Source of the DNA: Staphylococcus sp. IVB6181
GTDB lineage: Bacteria > Bacillota > Bacilli > Staphylococcales > Staphylococcaceae
Direction of reading: 5' to 3'
Length of the DNA stretch: 64,000 nt
Assembly: GCF_025561445.1 (NCBI RefSeq)
Contig: NZ_CP095096.1
Span: 2,211,822-2,275,821, forward strand
Shown here: one piece after another, positions 44,997 to 53,131 of the stretch
Numbering within the stretch: the first letter of the stretch is position 1
Layout of the letters: every line of letters starts with the position of its first letter
The notes under the pieces: generated by a model
What the model was told of the DNA's origin: nothing
Seen by the model: the letters and a program-made list of their open reading frames with translations, nothing else
Database searches by the model: none
Translations under genes and position numbers: made by a program

Positions 44997-45396
44997 GCTG
45001 CTTGTTATTTTGAATCGTTTATATTATTAATAGTTTAACACTAGTCTAAAACTAATAGTAAGACTATAAATGATAATATAACTAAAATAATAAGCGCTAT
45101 AACGATAAATGCAATGCACCCCATGTCATCTGTCCCTTCTCACGCTTGTGTGTACGCATTATAATTATTTTATATAATAGCATAAGAATTACCTGGAGGT
45201 ACAATTACATTCATTAAGATTAATGTAGCTTAATATTGCAAGCAACACCTTTTATAATTTTACTTTTTTGTTAAAACCATCATTTTAGTATTGCTTTGAT
45301 TAAATACGTATAATAATATTAAATTAAACTTATCAGTGATAACGGGATTAAGACAAACAAACAAGAAATCCAGATATACCAAAAGAGGTGTTATTT
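44997..45396. other. Long intergenic region with a small-peptide candidate
   Basis: A 400-bp AT-rich stretch between aroD and the acetyltransferase gene. It contains the 27-aa hydrophobic ORF described below with its own TATAAT. On the plus strand a GGAGGT at 45195 is followed by no start codon. Nothing else recognised. Confidence 0.5.
45041..45124 (-). CDS. Candidate 27-aa hydrophobic membrane peptide
   Basis: ATG-initiated ORF MGCIAFIVIALIILVI continuing to ...LVLD, almost wholly transmembrane. AAGGG lies nine bases upstream. A minus-strand TATAAT stands at 45158-45163, giving a leader of about 25 nt. A TAGTCT/AGACTA hairpin overlaps the stop. It resembles type I toxin or other small membrane peptides in size and composition only; function unproven. 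Confidence 0.4.
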   Translation of the reverse strand: MGCIAFIVIALIILVILSFIVLLLVLD

Positions 45397-45915
45397 ATGA
45401 AAGAATTCCGCTTGCTAGGCCCAGAAGATTTAGATGAGGTCTACCAACTATTCAAAGAAGCAACGCGTGACTTTAAAAATATTTATACATGGGCGATTTA
45501 TGATGAAAATACATTGTCAAAGGACTATTTCAAACGACTAGTAGATAAAAGCAATAAAGTCCAATATTTATTCGGCGTCTTCTTCAACAAAGAACTTGTG
45601 GGTGCATTAACTTTGTTTCACCCTATTATTGTCGGAACACAGCATAAAGCAATCATAGAAAATATGTATGTTAAAGATATCGATCATCTCGATGAGAAAT
45701 TATTGAACACTGTTACTGATTTTTGTGAACAACGTGCAATCGAAAAGATTTTAGCACCGGTCGCATCAAATAATATCAGTGCTCTTACATTTTACAGCGA
45801 GTATGGTTTTTCTAAAATCGGTTTTGAAACTGCATCACGCAAATACGGAGAGAAATATATCGATGAGCATTGGTTAATTTATCCAATTCAAAAAGAAGCA
45901 GCACATCTTAATTAA
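45397..45915 (+). CDS. GNAT-family acetyltransferase
   Basis: A 172-aa GNAT protein; start MKEFRLLGPEDLDEVYQLF set by AAAGAGGTG. Central IENMYVKD strand, and SALTFYSEYGFSKIGFE, the typical C-terminal NxxAxxFYxxxGF motif. Acceptor unknown. Confidence 0.88.
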   Translation: MKEFRLLGPEDLDEVYQLFKEATRDFKNIYTWAIYDENTLSKDYFKRLVDKSNKVQYLFGVFFNKELVGALTLFHPIIVGTQHKAIIENMYVKDIDHLDEKLLNTVTDFCEQRAIEKILAPVASNNISALTFYSEYGFSKIGFETASRKYGEKYIDEHWLIYPIQKEAAHLN

Positions 45916-45934
45916 GCTGTATGAGAGGCATAAA

Positions 45935-46017
45935 ATAAAAAATTCGGTACATTCCCGTGTACCGAATTGATTAAGTAAAGTAAGTTGTAATTAAGTGACC
46001 GTAAATCGTAACGGTTA
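45935..46017 (-). ncRNA. Candidate Zur-controlled small RNA
   Basis: Predicted from a minus-strand promoter (-35 TTTACA 46047-46052, 17-bp spacer, -10 TAATAT 46024-46029), with start near 46017 and a terminator stem at 45940-45968 followed by a T-run. About 80 nt, no ORF with a ribosome site. Two Zur-like boxes bracket the promoter. Expression is unproven. Confidence 0.45.
45940..45968. terminator. Bidirectional terminator after acetyltransferase
   Basis: Perfect 11-bp stem AATTCGGTACA / TGTACCGAATT; T-rich on the minus strand (TTTTTTATTTT). It would end both the acetyltransferase mRNA and the predicted minus-strand small RNA. Confidence 0.82.
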
Positions 46018-46020
46018 CGT
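46003..46020. promoter_or_regulatory. Zur-like box 1
   Basis: TCGTAACGGTTACG palindrome (46006-46019) with flanking AAA/TTT, a degenerate match to the Zur consensus TCGTAATNATTACGA, overlapping the predicted start site. Confidence 0.5.
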
Positions 46021-46056
46021 TTTATATTACATGATGATGTTAGATTTGTAAACCAT

Positions 46057-46077
46057 AAATCGTAATTTTTACGATTT
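46057..46077. promoter_or_regulatory. Zur-like box 2
   Basis: AAATCGTAA and TTACGATTT arms separated by TTT, matching the 9-3-9 layout of Gram-positive Zur boxes with one central mismatch; it lies five bases upstream of the -35. Confidence 0.7.
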
Positions 46078-46090
46078 AATTTTATTTATG

Positions 46091-46131
46091 AGAAAAGCAA
46101 GTGCAAAAATGATGAGTTTGCACTTGCTTAT
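46091..46131. terminator. Terminator of yozE-like gene
   Basis: GCAAGTGCAAA / TTTGCACTTGC stem; minus-strand side runs into TTTTCTC and the plus-strand side into TTATTTTAATTG, so it may work both ways. Confidence 0.8.
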
Positions 46132-46132
46132 T

Positions 46133-46336
46133 TTAATTGCTTTTATACACGCTAAGGGCTCTGTTTGCTGATTCTAACAGATGGTGTTCATAATAATTTT
46201 CATGAACATACTCGAAGATATGTTCTGTATTTGTTTCTTCTTTTGGAAAATTATTATCTTTGATAATATACTCTGCTAATTGCCCAAATGGTGTATCATC
46301 TTCCATAAATGTGATAATAAATTTATAAAAGCTCAT
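46133..46336 (-). CDS. YozE/UPF0346-family protein
   Basis: A 67-aa protein, MSFYKFIITFMEDDTPFGQL ... HENYYEHHLLESANRAL, matching the UPF0346/YozE family of Firmicutes. Small helical protein of unknown role. GTGGGGT stands before the start. Confidence 0.88.
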   Translation of the reverse strand: MSFYKFIITFMEDDTPFGQLAEYIIKDNNFPKEETNTEHIFEYVHENYYEHHLLESANRALSVYKSN

Positions 46337-46808
46337 ATAACAACCCCACTTAAAGATATTCTAAATTGAAAACACTAGTATCAATAAGTCTTCGCTATCT
46401 ACGAAAAATTATTCTTATCAGTTAAATAGGTTTTTTGTCAGTATAACATAAATTTTCATATTGAATATAGTTTTTAGCAAAATTCATTGATTACTTATTA
46501 AAACAATCAACCTATTTCAGCACCGTGTTTTTCACATTCTAAGTTCGTCCGATCAAATAATCATAATTTTCCGAAGACTTCATCCACCCAATAATCACGC
46601 TTACTTTTCTATCTTTGATATATTTTTGCAGGATTCATTCTTCTTACTCTCTACGTTAGCGGAGGGGGTACAGAAACGCAAGGCTTTTATGTAGACATTA
46701 TAAAGTTTAATGCATTATTTTTTCACTAAATTCAATCTTTTGTAATATTTAAATAGCTCAATTGAATCATGTGTGAAATATTTTTAATTAAAAGCGTGCA
46801 AAATAAAA
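46337..46808. other. Gene-free region between yozE and TPM genes
   Basis: About 470 bp of AT-rich sequence. A GGAGGGGG at 46661 on the plus strand is not followed by a usable ORF. I see no gene, repeat or clear promoter. Confidence 0.45.
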
Positions 46809-46834
46809 AAGCAGGACCGTAAAAAGTCCTGCTT
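46809..46834 (-). terminator. Terminator after TPM-domain gene
   Basis: AAGCAGGAC / GTCCTGCTT stem followed by TTTTATTTT on the minus strand. Confidence 0.88.
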
Positions 46835-46851
46835 AGTGCATAGCGATGAGA

Positions 46852-47721
46852 TTAGAATCCGCGTCCGGCACCTCCGCCGCCGAAGCCGCCGCCTCCGCCG
46901 AAACTGCCGCCGCTGAATCCTCCACCGCCTGATGAGCCGCCGAAGTCTCCGCCAAAGCCTCCAGATCCGACCCACCAAGTATCTGAATCATGTCTTCTGC
47001 GACCGCCGCCTCTTGGAGGTCCGCCGCCGCCATTTTTAGTGAAGATTATAATAAGTATCACGACAATAAGGAAAAAGATGCCGAAGACACTTAAATAAGC
47101 ATCTCCTTCTGAGTTATCTTGTTCTTTTGGTGAGGACTCAGTGAACTTTTCACCATCATAACCATAAGCTTTAGCTATCTCTTTCCATACAGCATTGTAC
47201 AGTTGTGTAATACCTTGACTGTAATATGCTTTTTGTTGTTCCTTACTATCAGCATGTGCTGCTTTTTTCGCATAAGGCATGAAATTGTCATCAATCAGAG
47301 CACCTACTTTAGCGTCGTTTAAAACACCTTCCAGGCCTCTTCCGACAGCAACTTGGATACCTCTGTTTTGATATTCATTACCATTATCTAAATTGACTAG
47401 AATAACGACACCTCGACTATGCTTTTGGTCCCCTACTTTATAGTGGCGGCCAGCTTGATACGCATAGTCTTCTTTTGGTGTTTGACCAATGGACTTCATC
47501 GTCATTACCAAAATGTCCGAGTCTGTACCATCTTGCAATTTTTGACCTTTATTTACAATTTCGTCTTTATCTTGCGCAGAAATTAAATCTGCATGATCTT
47601 GAACAAATACCGGTGGTTCTAGTTTAGGAAATTTATCTGATGACGCAGCACCTGCATTCTGTGCAACGAGCAATATCCCAACGAACATTACAGCTAATAA
47701 GCTGGCAATGCGTTTTATCAT
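46852..47721 (-). CDS. TPM-domain membrane protein with Gly-rich tail
   Basis: A 289-aa protein: N-terminal signal (LLAVMFVGILLVAQNAGA), extracellular TPM domain (VQDHADLISAQDKDEIVNKG, GVVILVNLDNGNEYQNR, GRGLEGVLND), one transmembrane helix (LSVFGIFFLIVVILIIIF), then a low-complexity Gly/Phe/Ser tail rich in GGG repeats. TPM proteins pair with LemA in many Firmicutes; role in envelope maintenance is suspected. It overlaps lemA by four bases. Confidence 0.92.
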   Translation of the reverse strand: MIKRIASLLAVMFVGILLVAQNAGAASSDKFPKLEPPVFVQDHADLISAQDKDEIVNKGQKLQDGTDSDILVMTMKSIGQTPKEDYAYQAGRHYKVGDQKHSRGVVILVNLDNGNEYQNRGIQVAVGRGLEGVLNDAKVGALIDDNFMPYAKKAAHADSKEQQKAYYSQGITQLYNAVWKEIAKAYGYDGEKFTESSPKEQDNSEGDAYLSVFGIFFLIVVILIIIFTKNGGGGPPRGGGRRRHDSDTWWVGSGGFGGDFGGSSGGGGFSGGSFGGGGGFGGGGAGRGF

Positions 47722-48299
47722 TGAGATTTATCAGTGCCGAAATCTACTTTAGGAGCTTTATCGGCACCTTTCTCAGCTTTAAAGTACTCTTTCTTATCGA
47801 ATCCGAATATTTTAGCAACAATGGTTGTTGGGAAGTGTCGAATGGCTTGGTTATATTTATTGACTGATGTATTGTAATCATTTCTGGCAACCGCAATTCT
47901 GTTTTCAGTTCCAGCTAGTTCATCGCGCAATCCAGTGAATTGTTTGTCTGCTTTTAAATCTGGATAATTCTCACTGATTGCTAAGAGTCTGCTTAATGAA
48001 GAATTCACTTCTTCGTTTGCTTCAGCTTTTTCTTTCGGTGTTGAGGCACCAGCTAGTTTACTGCGTGCATCTGAAACTTGTTTAAATACATCTTCTTCAT
48101 GCTTCGCATAACCTTTAACAGTATTTACCAAGTTTGGAATCAAATCAACACGGCGTTGAAGCTGGTTATCAATGTTAGACAGTTGGTTTTCAGTATCTTC
48201 ATCCATTCCTACAAGTTTATTGTAAGGTGCAATCATAGTCACTCCAATGATGACTATAACGATTCCGATGATGATAAGAGGTGTAAGTATTTTCTTCAT
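47718..48299 (-). CDS. LemA-family protein
   Basis: A 193-aa protein; start MKKILTPLIIIGIVIVIIG set by AAAGGAG. One N-terminal transmembrane helix then the LemA helical domain: YNKLVGMDEDTENQLSNIDN, QRRVDLIPNLVNTVKGYA, AISENYPDLKA, NRIAVARNDYN. Membrane-anchored, function unknown; co-transcribed with the TPM gene. Confidence 0.93.
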   Translation of the reverse strand: MKKILTPLIIIGIVIVIIGVTMIAPYNKLVGMDEDTENQLSNIDNQLQRRVDLIPNLVNTVKGYAKHEEDVFKQVSDARSKLAGASTPKEKAEANEEVNSSLSRLLAISENYPDLKADKQFTGLRDELAGTENRIAVARNDYNTSVNKYNQAIRHFPTTIVAKIFGFDKKEYFKAEKGADKAPKVDFGTDKSQ

Positions 48300-48513
48300 A
48301 ATCTGCTCCTTTAACTTAAAGATTCTCAATTTTATTATACATGATACCTATCTATCTGGCTAAATTTCACGAACAGAAGCTTCTTGTCTATACCCTCATA
48401 AATTTATTTTTGAACAGTGTTATTTTATAGATGCAATTACCAAAAATAATTGTATAATAACAGTTGTATTCGAAATACACATAAAAATACATTCAAGTTT
48501 AGAAGGTGTTCGT

Positions 48514-49818
48514 TTGGATTTCTTAAAGAAGCCCTTAACTGTTTATTTACTATTATTTCTTAGTACCACACTATTTGGAGCGTTATTGCTGTATTTGCCT
48601 GCGACAGGTAAGCAATATACCTCATTTATAGATGCTTTCTTTGTAGCTTCTAGTGCGTTTACTGTTACCGGTCTATCCACTGTAGATATCACAACACAGT
48701 TTAATTGGCTCGGCGACATCATTATTATGTTTTTAATTCAAATCGGCGGATTAGGTATTGTGACCATTACAACACTTACATTGATTATCGCTAACCGCAG
48801 AATATCCATGCACGAACGCAAATTGATTATGGTCACTTGGAATGTGGATGAACCTGGCGGTATGGTACGTTTAATTCGACAATTAACGCTGTATAGTATC
48901 ACAACGGAATTCATCGGCATGCTGCTTTTAGCATTATCGTTTGTACCGAAATACGGTATTGGCAAAGGTATCTTCATCAGTATGTTCACCGCTGTTTCAG
49001 CGTTCAATAACGCAGGGTTTGCATTATTTTCAAAGAACATGATCGGGTTCAATGATGATCCGGTTGTTACACTTATCATTCCTATATTAATCATTATGGG
49101 TGGTCTTGGACCGTTAGTGATGTCTGATTTGATACGTACAAGAAGATTATCTAAATTAAAGCTGCATACAAAAGTCGCAGTTACTACTACGCTAGCTTTA
49201 ATTGCCATTGGTACAGCAGGCTATTTCTTATTAGAATATACCAATACGTTACGACCTTTTAATATATGGGCTAAAATCGGCACTTCTTTCTTTCAATCTG
49301 TCACTACGAGAACAGCCGGTTTCCAATCTGTAGATTTAGGTTTGATTCATACCCCTACCGCAATTATGATGATGATTTTAATGTTCATCGGCGGTACACC
49401 TTTTAGTGCAGCAGGCGGTATTAAAGTCACTACATTTATTGTTGTGCTTATGTTCGTATACAGCACATTGCGTGACGATGATCATACAACACTCTTCAAT
49501 AGAACGATTAAACCTAAAACAATCGCAAAAGCAATTACTGTCACTTCTGTAAGTTTAATATTTGTGTTGACTGTCACATTTATTGTCAGCTGTTTAAACG
49601 AAACAACACCATTCATTAAAGTTATTTTTGAAGTCGTATCAGCGTTTGGTACAGTTGGTTTAAGTATGAACTTTACAACTGAATATCATACTCTGACAAA
49701 AGCTATTATCATTATTGTCATGATATGCGGTAAATTAGGTGTTGTAACAGTATTAGCACTGTTCATCCCTAGTAAAAAACGCTTTTATCAATATGCCAAA
49801 GGCAATATCTATTTATAA
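48514..49818 (+). CDS. ktrB: Ktr/Trk-type potassium transporter subunit
   Basis: A 434-aa membrane protein with four M1-P-M2 repeats. The selectivity-filter segments are visible as TVTGLSTVDI, NNAGFALFS, TRTAGFQSVD and AFGTVGLSMNF. TTG start (DFLKKPLTVYLLLFLS) after GAAGGTG. It forms the K+ channel of a KtrAB/KtrCD system; the cytoplasmic RCK subunit is not in the window, so ktrB versus ktrD is not settled. Confidence 0.9.
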   Translation: MDFLKKPLTVYLLLFLSTTLFGALLLYLPATGKQYTSFIDAFFVASSAFTVTGLSTVDITTQFNWLGDIIIMFLIQIGGLGIVTITTLTLIIANRRISMHERKLIMVTWNVDEPGGMVRLIRQLTLYSITTEFIGMLLLALSFVPKYGIGKGIFISMFTAVSAFNNAGFALFSKNMIGFNDDPVVTLIIPILIIMGGLGPLVMSDLIRTRRLSKLKLHTKVAVTTTLALIAIGTAGYFLLEYTNTLRPFNIWAKIGTSFFQSVTTRTAGFQSVDLGLIHTPTAIMMMILMFIGGTPFSAAGGIKVTTFIVVLMFVYSTLRDDDHTTLFNRTIKPKTIAKAITVTSVSLIFVLTVTFIVSCLNETTPFIKVIFEVVSAFGTVGLSMNFTTEYHTLTKAIIIIVMICGKLGVVTVLALFIPSKKRFYQYAKGNIYL

Positions 49819-49933
49819 TCTGTATACACAAGACCTGTTTTTCGGGTCTTGTTTTCTTTTACGATATAGGGTTTTACAAAACATAAAATACAGTTATATT
49901 ATAAGTAACCCTATTTAGAAATGAAAAATGATT

Positions 49934-50644
49934 ATGAAAAAATTATGTTTTATCCTCGCTACAAGCTTATTATTACTCTCAGCTTGCAATAGCGATAATG
50001 ATTCAGATAAAAGCGAAAAGAAATCGCAAAGTGAATCAACTAAAAAATCAAAAGAGCACTCAAAAGATAAGCAAAAAGAAAACGACAGCCAGAACAAATC
50101 AAAGACTTCAGAAAATAATTCCTCTAAAAGCTCACCTCATAATAAGCAACAACAGGACAATAACAACACTCAAAAGCAAGTCAGTCTCAACAATATAACT
50201 GATCGCGCTACATTAGAAAGTGTTATTTATGGTAATTACAGCGAAATGGATAAAATACAGGCCTATAACTCTGCAGTCGCAAATGGCGTCATCCCACAAG
50301 GCAACGTGATGGAAGGACCAGCAAGTGCTGCCTACCAAAGTTCATTACGTGTTGAAAGCGGTACGGAAAAATCCATCTACGAACAACAAGGTAATACTCA
50401 ATCAAATACTTCAGAACAAGACGTTAATGCTGAAATTAATGCTGCACAAACAAAAGACGAATACATCAATGCACTACGTAAAAAAAATCATGGCGGCTTA
50501 TCTACTCAAGAACTCCAAACTAAAACTGCAATAGAACAAGGCTATTACGATGGTAGTAAAGAAGAACAAAAAGCTATATATGATGAAATACAAAGACGCG
50601 AATCAGATATAAAAGCAGGAAAATACGATCAATATAAACAATAA
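49934..50644 (+). CDS. Lipoprotein of unknown function
   Basis: A 236-aa lipoprotein: lipobox LLSAC after MKKLCFILATSLLLLSA, then about 50 residues of Ser/Lys/Asn/Gln linker and a helical C-terminal domain (NITDRATLESVIYGNYSEMD, AYNSAVANGVIPQGNVM). The domain is not recognised. No strong ribosome site is visible; ATG three codons after an earlier ATG was chosen. Confidence 0.75.
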   Translation: MKKLCFILATSLLLLSACNSDNDSDKSEKKSQSESTKKSKEHSKDKQKENDSQNKSKTSENNSSKSSPHNKQQQDNNNTQKQVSLNNITDRATLESVIYGNYSEMDKIQAYNSAVANGVIPQGNVMEGPASAAYQSSLRVESGTEKSIYEQQGNTQSNTSEQDVNAEINAAQTKDEYINALRKKNHGGLSTQELQTKTAIEQGYYDGSKEEQKAIYDEIQRRESDIKAGKYDQYKQ

Positions 50645-50657
50645 TTATCCAAAAAGA

Positions 50658-50699
50658 AAAGCAGCACAACAACCTTTAAAAGATTGTTGTGCTGCTTAT
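50658..50699 (+). terminator. Terminator after lipoprotein
   Basis: AAGCAGCACAACAA / TTGTTGTGCTGCTT stem, TTATTTC on the plus strand and AAG-preceded T-run on the minus; probably bidirectional with the csp gene end. Confidence 0.85.
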
Positions 50700-50716
50700 T
50701 TCAGCTTTAGTAAAAA

Positions 50717-50920
50717 TTATGACATTTTTACAACGTTAGCAGCTTGTTCACCGCGGTCGCCTTCAACGATGTCGAAGTCAACTTGTTGGCCTTCTTCTAA
50801 TGTTTTGTAGCCATCGCCTTGGATTGCTGAGAAGTGTACGAATACATCGTCGCCATTTTCTCTTTCGATAAATCCAAAACCTTTTTCTGCGTTAAACCAT
50901 TTAACTGTACCGTTATTCAT
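50717..50920 (-). CDS. cspA: Cold-shock protein
   Basis: A 67-aa CSD protein starting [19 protein letters not shown], with RNP1 KGFGFI and RNP2 [13 protein letters not shown] stands before the start. RNA chaperone, cytoplasmic. The several csp paralogues of staphylococci cannot be told apart here, so the symbol is approximate. Confidence 0.95.
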   Translation of the reverse strand: MNNGTVKWFNAEKGFGFIERENGDDVFVHFSAIQGDGYKTLEEGQQVDFDIVEGDRGEQAANVVKMS

Positions 50921-51308
50921 ATAAAAATCCTCCATGTGCTTTTGCACGAATATTTGTAACTTGTTTATAAAAATCAATGGGAGCAAATTCATACGAATAA
51001 AACTTCAAATTAATTTCACGAACAAAAATTACTTAAGTTCAATACTACACGTATTTTTTCGATTTGTACACCCTTTTGACTCAAATAACACTTACAAATA
51101 AAAAAAACCAACCTATAATGTAAAATTACATTTTGATTGACCATAAAAATTAGAAAATGAAGAATTTCCTATTGGCACTTACACAAAATAACTATACAAT
51201 ATTTACAAAACAAAAATACTTTTCACAAAGTTTTTACAAACATATTCTTTTTATGTTAATAGGCGTATATCCGCTTTATTATAATCAAAACATCTTGGAG
51301 GTTACAAC
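50921..51308. other. Intergenic region between csp and DUF4352 genes
   Basis: A 388-bp divergent region. The csp side probably carries a long structured 5' leader as usual for cold-shock genes; ATGTAA/TTACAT arms at 51118-51131 could be part of a control site. A TATAAT near 51281-51286 could serve the plus-strand gene. No gene is seen. Confidence 0.45.
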
Positions 51309-51929
51309 ATGAATGATCAAGAAAAAAAGCAATTCGAGCAGTTTAAAGCATTTCAAGCACAACAACAAAAACCGAAAAAGAAGAACAAATTTCTAGTTGG
51401 TTGTTTATCAATTATCATACTAATCATAATCATCAGTGCTTGCAATGCAATAACTGGCGGTGGAGATTCTGATTCAAACAAAACTGCCAGCAAAAAAGAA
51501 GAAACTAAAGCCACTCACAAAATGAATGAAGTTGTTAAACTCGATAAACTAGAGTTCAATGTGACAAATAAAGCAGTTGCTGATCAAGTGGGAAATGTAC
51601 TGACTAACAAAGCAAAAGGAACATTTATTATTTTAGACGTTACTGTTAAAAATAACGGAGATAAAGCAGTAGATATTGCAGACTCATTCTTCAAATTAGT
51701 TGGGGACGGCAAAACTTATGAAGCTGATTCTGCAGCATCAACTACTGCCAACCAAGCTGTATCGCCTGATGATCTAGGTTTCTTCGGAGATAAAATAAAT
51801 CCAGACAGCACTAAAAATGGAAAAGTTGTTTTCGACGTATCAAAAGAAGTCGCAAACAAACAAAATTTAGTACTTCAAGTTCAATCTGGTGTTTTTGGAA
51901 CTAAAACAGAAAAAATCAAATTAAAATAA
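51309..51929 (+). CDS. DUF4352 membrane-anchored protein
   Basis: A 206-aa protein: charged Gln-rich cytoplasmic N-terminus (EQFKAFQAQQQKPKKKNK), one transmembrane helix (LVGCLSIIILIIIISACN), then an extracellular Ig-like DUF4352 domain (GTFIILDVTVKNNGDKAVD, DSTKNGKVVFDV). SAC at the end of the helix could be a lipobox but the N-terminus is long for a signal. Role unknown. TTGGAGG precedes the start. Confidence 0.9.
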   Translation: MNDQEKKQFEQFKAFQAQQQKPKKKNKFLVGCLSIIILIIIISACNAITGGGDSDSNKTASKKEETKATHKMNEVVKLDKLEFNVTNKAVADQVGNVLTNKAKGTFIILDVTVKNNGDKAVDIADSFFKLVGDGKTYEADSAASTTANQAVSPDDLGFFGDKINPDSTKNGKVVFDVSKEVANKQNLVLQVQSGVFGTKTEKIKLK

Positions 51930-51935
51930 TCTCAT

Positions 51936-51967
51936 TTTGGGCAGCTCAAAAACTGCCCTCTTTTTTT
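51936..51967 (+). terminator. Terminator after DUF4352 gene
   Basis: GGGCAG / CTGCCC stem followed by TCTTTTTTT. Confidence 0.85.
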
Positions 51968-52047
51968 GCTTTCATAACAAGCACAGTCATTCAAAATCTT
52001 TATGAAAAATTAATAAATTTGTGCACTTTTTGTGGCAATATCCAAAT

Positions 52048-52078
52048 AAAAAAGCCCATAACCGCGCGGGTTATAGGC
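52048..52078 (-). terminator. ssrA terminator
   Basis: GCCTATAACC / GGTTATGGGC stem (with G-U), followed by TTTTTT on the minus strand. Confidence 0.85.
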
Positions 52079-52085
52079 ATATGTA

Positions 52086-52443
52086 TGGAGGCGGCGGGAT
52101 TTGAACCCGCGTCCAAGGATCCTGATACAAATCTTTCTACGTGTGTAGTCTATTATTCAAATTTCACATGGTGGTAGGAAATAGACAACCAACACCATGC
52201 TAGTTCGCTTAATCTCTTCTAGACAGACTTCGAACAGCAGTGCCTAGCGTATCCTACTAAAGTTGAATCACGTTAACAGCACATAGGCGATGCTGTTAGG
52301 TGATGCAGAGTGCGATTAGGCAGCTACTGCTAAATTATTGTTTGATTTGCCAGTTATTATAAACTGAGTGTGTTGATAACGAAGACAACCCTCCGACACG
52401 CTTAATAAGCTCTGGGGACCCCTGTCGAATCCAAAACGCCCCC
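52086..52443 (-). ncRNA. ssrA: tmRNA
   Basis: A 358-nt transfer-messenger RNA. The 5' GGGGGCG pairs with the 3' CGCCTCC; the T-arm sequence GGTTCAAATCCCGCC and the GATTCGACAGGGG 5' element are present. The reading frame at 52316-52351 encodes the tag GKSNNNLAVAA after the alanine carried by the RNA, then TAA. CCA is not encoded. It rescues stalled ribosomes together with SmpB, encoded next door. Confidence 0.97.
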
Positions 52444-52589
52444 TTAATATTAATAAACAGATTCTAATTGTAAAGAATCCGAAAGCATTCTTTATCATAT
52501 CAAATAAACTTTAACTAAGCAACGAAATTGTTTACATTCTCTTATTATTCTTAAATAAGATGCGGGAAGCAGGACGTGCCTGCTTGCCC

Positions 52590-53060
52590 TTAATAACGGT
52601 CTTTCATTGCACGTTGGATATCGCGCTTTACTGCTTTATCTTTAAGATCTTGACGCTTATCGTATTTTTTCTTGCCTCGCGCAACACCAATTAAGACTTT
52701 GCATTGTCCATGCTTGAGATACAGTTTTAACGGAATAATAGAATAGCCGATTTCACGTGTACGTGTTCCCAATTTTTGAATCTCTCTTTTGTGTAAGAGC
52801 AGTTTTCTTGGGCGCAATGGATCGTGATTAAATCGGTTGCCTTCTTCATAAGGCGCAATATGCATATTATGAACGTAAATTTCACCATTTTTCACTTGTG
52901 CGAAACTATCTTTTAAATTGGCACTGCCGCGACGAATGGATTTAATTTCTGTACCTCTTAACACAATGCCCGCTTCAAGCGTATCCTCTATATTATAATC
53001 GTGTCTGGCTTTGCGGTTCTCCGCTAAAGTACCAGGAGATTTTTTCTTCTTCTTCGACAT
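52590..53060 (-). CDS. smpB: SsrA-binding protein SmpB
   Basis: A 156-aa protein; start [19 protein letters not shown] set by AGAGG. Family motifs [40 protein letters not shown] and the basic C-terminal tail ([19 protein letters not shown]). It positions tmRNA in the ribosome. Confidence 0.97.
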   Translation of the reverse strand: MSKKKKKSPGTLAENRKARHDYNIEDTLEAGIVLRGTEIKSIRRGSANLKDSFAQVKNGEIYVHNMHIAPYEEGNRFNHDPLRPRKLLLHKREIQKLGTRTREIGYSIIPLKLYLKHGQCKVLIGVARGKKKYDKRQDLKDKAVKRDIQRAMKDRY

Positions 53061-53131
53061 CGTGTTCACCTCTTGTTGAAATTATTATAAAGAGAAGTAA
53101 GTACACAGTACTTAAATCTCTTTCTCATACA

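Noticed and set aside
45990..46080. PerR or Fur boxes instead of Zur boxes
   Set aside because: The arms carry TCGTAA/TTACGA, which fits Zur; PerR and Fur sites use TTATAAT or GATAAT arms.
46784..46978. Arg-rich minus-strand frame opposite the TPM gene tail
   Set aside because: An out-of-frame reading of the Gly-coding repeat; the TPM frame has the signal peptide and domain.
52316..52498. 60-aa minus-strand frame over the tmRNA
   Set aside because: It overlaps the tmRNA and only its last codons (the tag) are translated.
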